A stretch of DNA of 25,161 nt from Schoenoplectus triqueter (Eukaryota > Streptophyta > Magnoliopsida > Poales > Cyperaceae), in assembly GCA_964058805.1 (NCBI GenBank), contig CAXKVV010001699.1, positions 1 to 25,161 of the forward strand, written 5' to 3'. The translations under genes were made by a program, and so were the position numbers. Positions 21,066 to 25,161 of the stretch are shown here, piece after piece (the first letter of the stretch is position 1; each line of letters opens with the position of its first letter). Below the pieces are notes generated by a model. It made no database searches. It was not told the origin of the DNA and saw nothing but the letters and a program-made list of their open reading frames with translations.

Positions 21066-21414
21066 GTAAGCATTTTTCTCTCCTTCATTAATTAGTGGGT
21101 TGTTGCTAATATTTTGTCAAATGGTCCCTACGAGTTGATTGTGAAAAAAACTCACCAATAATTGGAATCACTTATGCTTTCTTATTGGCACATCAATCTA
21201 GTACAAAGATAGGGATCATTTACTTTTCTAATCATGGATGATAGAAAATGTCCTTATGGTTGGTATAGTGATCAGAAATATATTAGATTATCATTTGATT
21301 TTTTTTATTTGGTCAATTCTATTTTTAGTACCTTCATTAGAAGGAATCAACTTTTGAAATATACCCACAAGTTACTTGTAATGTGAAGATGTGTACAAAA
21401 CATCATCATATGAA

Positions 21415-21520
21415 AACCAGTCTTTGGTCTAGTGACAAAAGACAACATCATCTGTGTGAGAGGTCGTGGGTTCGAAATCCAGATAGGGAGCGTGTACATA
21501 TATTAAAAAAAATCGCCCTA
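21415..21520 (+). mobile_element. tRNA-derived SINE fragment
   Basis: A box A-like TGGTCTAGTGAC (21425-21436) and a strong box B, GGGTTCGAAATCC (21468-21480), are spaced as in a polymerase III promoter. The layout (a ggtctagtg start, a gtgagaggtc run before box B, an A-rich tail) resembles plant Au-type SINEs. It does not fold as a full tRNA gene. Target-site duplications were not resolved. Confidence 0.6.
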
Positions 21521-21667
21521 TTCCTCAAAAAATAAATTTTATTTATCTTCTCTTATGCAAAGTAAATATTAAAAACTGCCTTTCTGGAATATTAAAAATA
21601 TTTAAGGGTAAACATGAAATTACTTGGGTGCTTGGTTTGTGGGGTAATACTGTAATAGTGTGGTGGT

Positions 21668-21684
21668 GGGGGGGGGGGGGGGGG
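21668..21684. repeat. G17 homopolymer
   Basis: An uninterrupted run of 17 G. Length is likely to be unreliable in the assembly and polymorphic. It could form a G-quadruplex. Confidence 0.85.
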
Positions 21685-23566
21685 TCAACGAAGTGTGATT
21701 GGTGAGTGGCGACGGCTGTGCAAGTGGAAAGCGAGAGAAATAAAATGAAATGTTACCAAGAGTGCCCTAAAGAAATAGGAGATAAAGATGGAACTAATAA
21801 CCAGCTCTCACATAAATATGGGTGAATATAGTAATCTGGAGATTGATGCGTGAAAAGTGCATCTCAATCAACTCCTAATACATATTAAGAGAAGAATAAA
21901 AATAAAAATTATATGCTCAGTTTTCCGCACCGAACTCCTGTACCTATTTTATAAATTAGTCCCTCTAAAATAATACATATGCATAATTTTGGAAAATATC
22001 TCTTTTCCTTGAAATTAGATATAAAAGTTAATTAACATAATTTTTTTTCTCTGAAACAAGATAGATTGTAATAGATCTCAAAATTTAGATGGGAAACAAA
22101 ATGACACAATTTGATTTGTTTCGAGTGCCTTCAGATTGAGTTTTGCGTAGTTATCACTAGAATATCTTACAAAATATTTAAAAGTTAAAGTACACAAATC
22201 AGCTTATATCACGATTTCCTACTTTTTGTTAATTGGAGCAATTGTACAAAAAGACTTAAATTGATCAGCTTGTAATCCAAAAAGTGATCGGTGTATTCAC
22301 AATGCCATAATTCCAATCTTCTAGTAATGGCAGGTGTTTCCAAAATTTGAAATATCTATTTTGAATTGTTATGTGAATGCAATACCTACTGCATCACTGA
22401 TTATAGATTGTTTGTTTTGTTTTATAACGTGTTATATTGAGTTCATACTGTGACAACCATAATTGACGGATGTCTTTGTTCTTTTGTACTAAGCACCGAT
22501 AGTGATTGGTTGAGAAAGTTTGTAGAATGTTAAAGTACCTTATTTCTAGACACATATGACCATAGGTCTTTGTGATTGATTCTAAATTTTGACTGGAGAA
22601 AGATTTTTTGTTAATTGTGTAGTATATTATCTCTAAATGTATATATGTCTCCACACTTTCAGAAAGAAATACGGTCACAAATTTTGTACCGAGAAGTCAA
22701 CATTACTTATTAATTATTGAAGTACTTTTCTAAGGATGCAAGATATCTTTTATGGCCTGAATGAAACGTGGAAACTACGTGGAATTAAATTGTGAAATTC
22801 TCCAAAATAAGCTAGCATTTACTTTTGACCTACAATTCTGTCACTTTTCACCGACGCTCCCAAAATTATTACATTCGTTCTATGATTTCTATCGTTTCCA
22901 AGATTTTTTTTCATTTCTTTAATTTTTTTCAACCTAATTTAGTTTCTTGTCATAGAATTTACTAATTTAGACTTGCTCACAAGGTAACTCTTAACTTTTT
23001 GTGCATTGAATTTTCTTAGAAGTAACCTAAGATATGTGAACCAAAATTTCAAATGTTTTTAATATTGGACTATTTTGAAAGAAACATTTTGGTGAAGAAA
23101 TGTATTTCGATTAGGACAGTTGATCTACAGTAAGAAAAAGAATTCCACAAATATTAATTGGTCAATAAACTTGAAGATACTGTGCAGTCCCAAAATTATT
23201 ACTATATTTTCTCGAGTCATGAAGAATCCAATGAAAGATACAGTGCTTTCAATAAATAACTTATTTTAGAGTCTACACCCTTAGACTTGAGACTAACATT
23301 GGGTATCATATTCTTTCTTTTTCTATATTGTGCGCTGTCAAGACAGCATTTATTTTTAAGAGCAAGTTTTTGACCTCATCACATGGCTGAATTAGGTTAT
23401 TCCTCCTTGGAAGCTTTTGCGTCTTAGTTTGATGCATGTGGTTAAGACTTTTTGCTTACATACTTATTATAAAATATAGAGCAAGTACTTTTTTACTAAC
23501 AATGGGTCTCCTCAATTTGCTCAAGTATTCAAGAATTTTCCTATAATATAAGGTAAAAGAACGCAA

Positions 23567-23590
23567 ATATATATATATATATATATATAT
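23567..23590. repeat. (AT)12 microsatellite
   Basis: A perfect AT dinucleotide run within the presumed RBOH intron 7. Confidence 0.9.
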
Positions 23591-25161
23591 GGAATTATGG
23601 ATCACAATTCACAATCAACAAAAAAGGTTGGGAAAAAACTGTAGTTTGTAAGAACTAATTGCCAAGGGTCTTGGTTTTAGTTTTGAACATAAGCTTTGGT
23701 GATTCGCATACCAAAACTAGACAGTCTTTAGTATGGTAGTATTTTAGGAATTAGCTCCACACCTAGAAAGAGGTTTGGTTCTCTTCTCACATGTTTTGTT
23801 GGGCTGAGCTATTTATTTTGTTTGCCCCACTGCCAAACATAAATTCATTTTTTTGTGATATATCTATAGATCTCAATTTCTCCATACGCTTTTCTTTGGT
23901 TATCTGAAAAATAATAGGATGTATAAGATAAATTCACTCTACATAGAAAAATGTTTTTCTCTTCATCAAGGTCTAATTTTGAAAGTACAAGGCAGATTGG
24001 CTGTATTGTAGAAATTTGTACCTTCTTTGTTACATTGCTTCCACATGGGCCAACGTAACAGAAGAACCAGATAGTGCAAAAAAAGAAATTCCCTAGTCTT
24101 GAAATTGGGCCCTATTCTAACAGATCATAGCACAAAATCATTCTGTGGACAAATAACTATGTCCCACTGATTCTCCATCAAGAGAGGACTATTTCCAATT
24201 GTGGGGCCAAATTTCTGTGTGACTTTTATACCCTTTCCAGTTCATACACTGAATGGTTAGGAAGCAGTAACCACTCATAATATATCTTTATATTATGCCT
24301 ATTAACTGTCCTCATTAATTTGGAGTTGGCCAAGTACCAGTGATATGGTGTAGCCAGGTTTATTAGGGCTGAAAAGGTGATATAAATATTAAATACAACT
24401 TGACTTAATTAGTTAGGTGTGATAAATGAGTAGTAGCCAAGTTGGGACCATATGGGGCCAAAAGAAATAGTAATAAACAAGTAAAACTGTATACAATCAA
24501 ACAACAAAACATGTCACATATATATATGCATTTTTTAGCTGAATCATTTGAGTGAAACGGATTAAATAAAAGGGGTTGGGTCCATTCAGTGGGTTTAATT
24601 AGGTTGTCTCAAGTCTCTTTCAAGTCCAAATCCAATACTTATCAGTCGTCAGGAATTGTACGGAAAGTAATATTTACTCTTGAATTATGGCGTATATTTA
24701 TCATATTGGCAAAGTCAAAAGTGACTAGGTGTTGTTTACAGTATCAGAAAAATGCAGGGTGCAATTTGCAAAATTGATCTTCCAACAGATAAAAGTAGAT
24801 AGGAATGAGGTAGTGGAAGTGAGGAGATATCATGATTTTATAGCTTGTGGAGGAAGTTAAAAACTGAAAGACATCAGACAGAAGGAAAAAAAAACAAGGC
24901 TCAAAAAGACCAAGTTCATCATCCTCCTCACCGCCCTCATTAGTTTATTTTACTAATTGATGTTCCTTGTCTTGTCTGTTCTGAAGCAAAATTATGTAAA
25001 TGAAAATCCTTTGGGTTGGGTTTTATTTTTGGCTATAATTCTGAAGTGAAAATGACACAACAAATGTAGAGCACTTGTTGATCATATTAGAAAAAATGTT
25101 GGTTACACTTCAGGTTTAAGAAAATAATCTGGTGCTATACTGGATGTATATGGCTTTTTTT

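Larger units (their letters stand above)
21066..25161 (+). other. Start of RBOH intron 7, at least 4.1 kb, running off the window
   Basis: The donor is ACG|GTAAGC. In RBOH proteins the next residues after this point read like TWMY; no exon with an acceptor and that sequence was found up to the window end. The stretch contains a SINE-like element, a G17 run (21668-21684) and an (AT)n run (23567-23590). Apart from these it is AT-rich DNA in which I recognise nothing. It could instead be the flank of a truncated gene, which the window cannot settle. Confidence 0.6.

Noticed and set aside
25139..25161. TACTGGATGTATATGGC at the right edge, which can read WMYMA like the start of the next RBOH exon (TWMY...)
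   Set aside because: No AG acceptor precedes it in phase. The nearest AGs (25112, 25119) give a stop or the wrong frame, and the following codons read Phe-Phe instead of the expected Val-Pro. Probably chance; sequence past 25161 would decide.

Overview
This window is plant nuclear DNA, most likely from a eudicot. The evidence is two intron-bearing genes for plant-type proteins, GT-AG introns with T-rich acceptors, an AT-rich background, and many small decayed transposable elements. I could not identify the species. No sign was found of bacterial, viral or organellar genes, CRISPR arrays, or any new multi-gene system.

Left edge (1-827): the last two coding exons of a mitochondrial adrenodoxin-type [2Fe-2S] ferredoxin (MFDX family), plus strand. 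Its 5' exons lie outside the window. From 828 to about 14350 there is AT-rich intergenic DNA with no convincing gene. It contains a long-TIR element (3207-4025), a palindromic MITE (5475-5883), a repeat cluster at about 7330-9145, hAT-like elements at 10013-10813 and 11624-12045, and a solo LTR (12956-13607). The cluster includes a nested 706-bp hAT-like insertion with a perfect 8-bp target-site duplication. The solo LTR has a perfect 5-bp duplication. A 40-codon reading frame at 1789-1911 looks possibly coding but is unidentified.

Right part (14350-25161): promoter, leader and first seven coding exons (604 codons) of a respiratory burst NADPH oxidase, closest to RBOHE as I recall the family. 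The visible part covers the regulatory N-terminus, one canonical and one degenerate EF-hand, and the membrane core up to the end of TM5, with all four heme-ligand histidines. The FAD and NADPH domains are not in the window. Intron 5 (2.4 kb) holds two copies of the family found at 7.3-9.1 kb, in the opposite orientation, followed by a GC-richer segment. Intron 7 runs at least 4.1 kb, past the window edge.

The two genes have no evident functional link. They are same-strand neighbours about 14 kb apart, separated by repeats.
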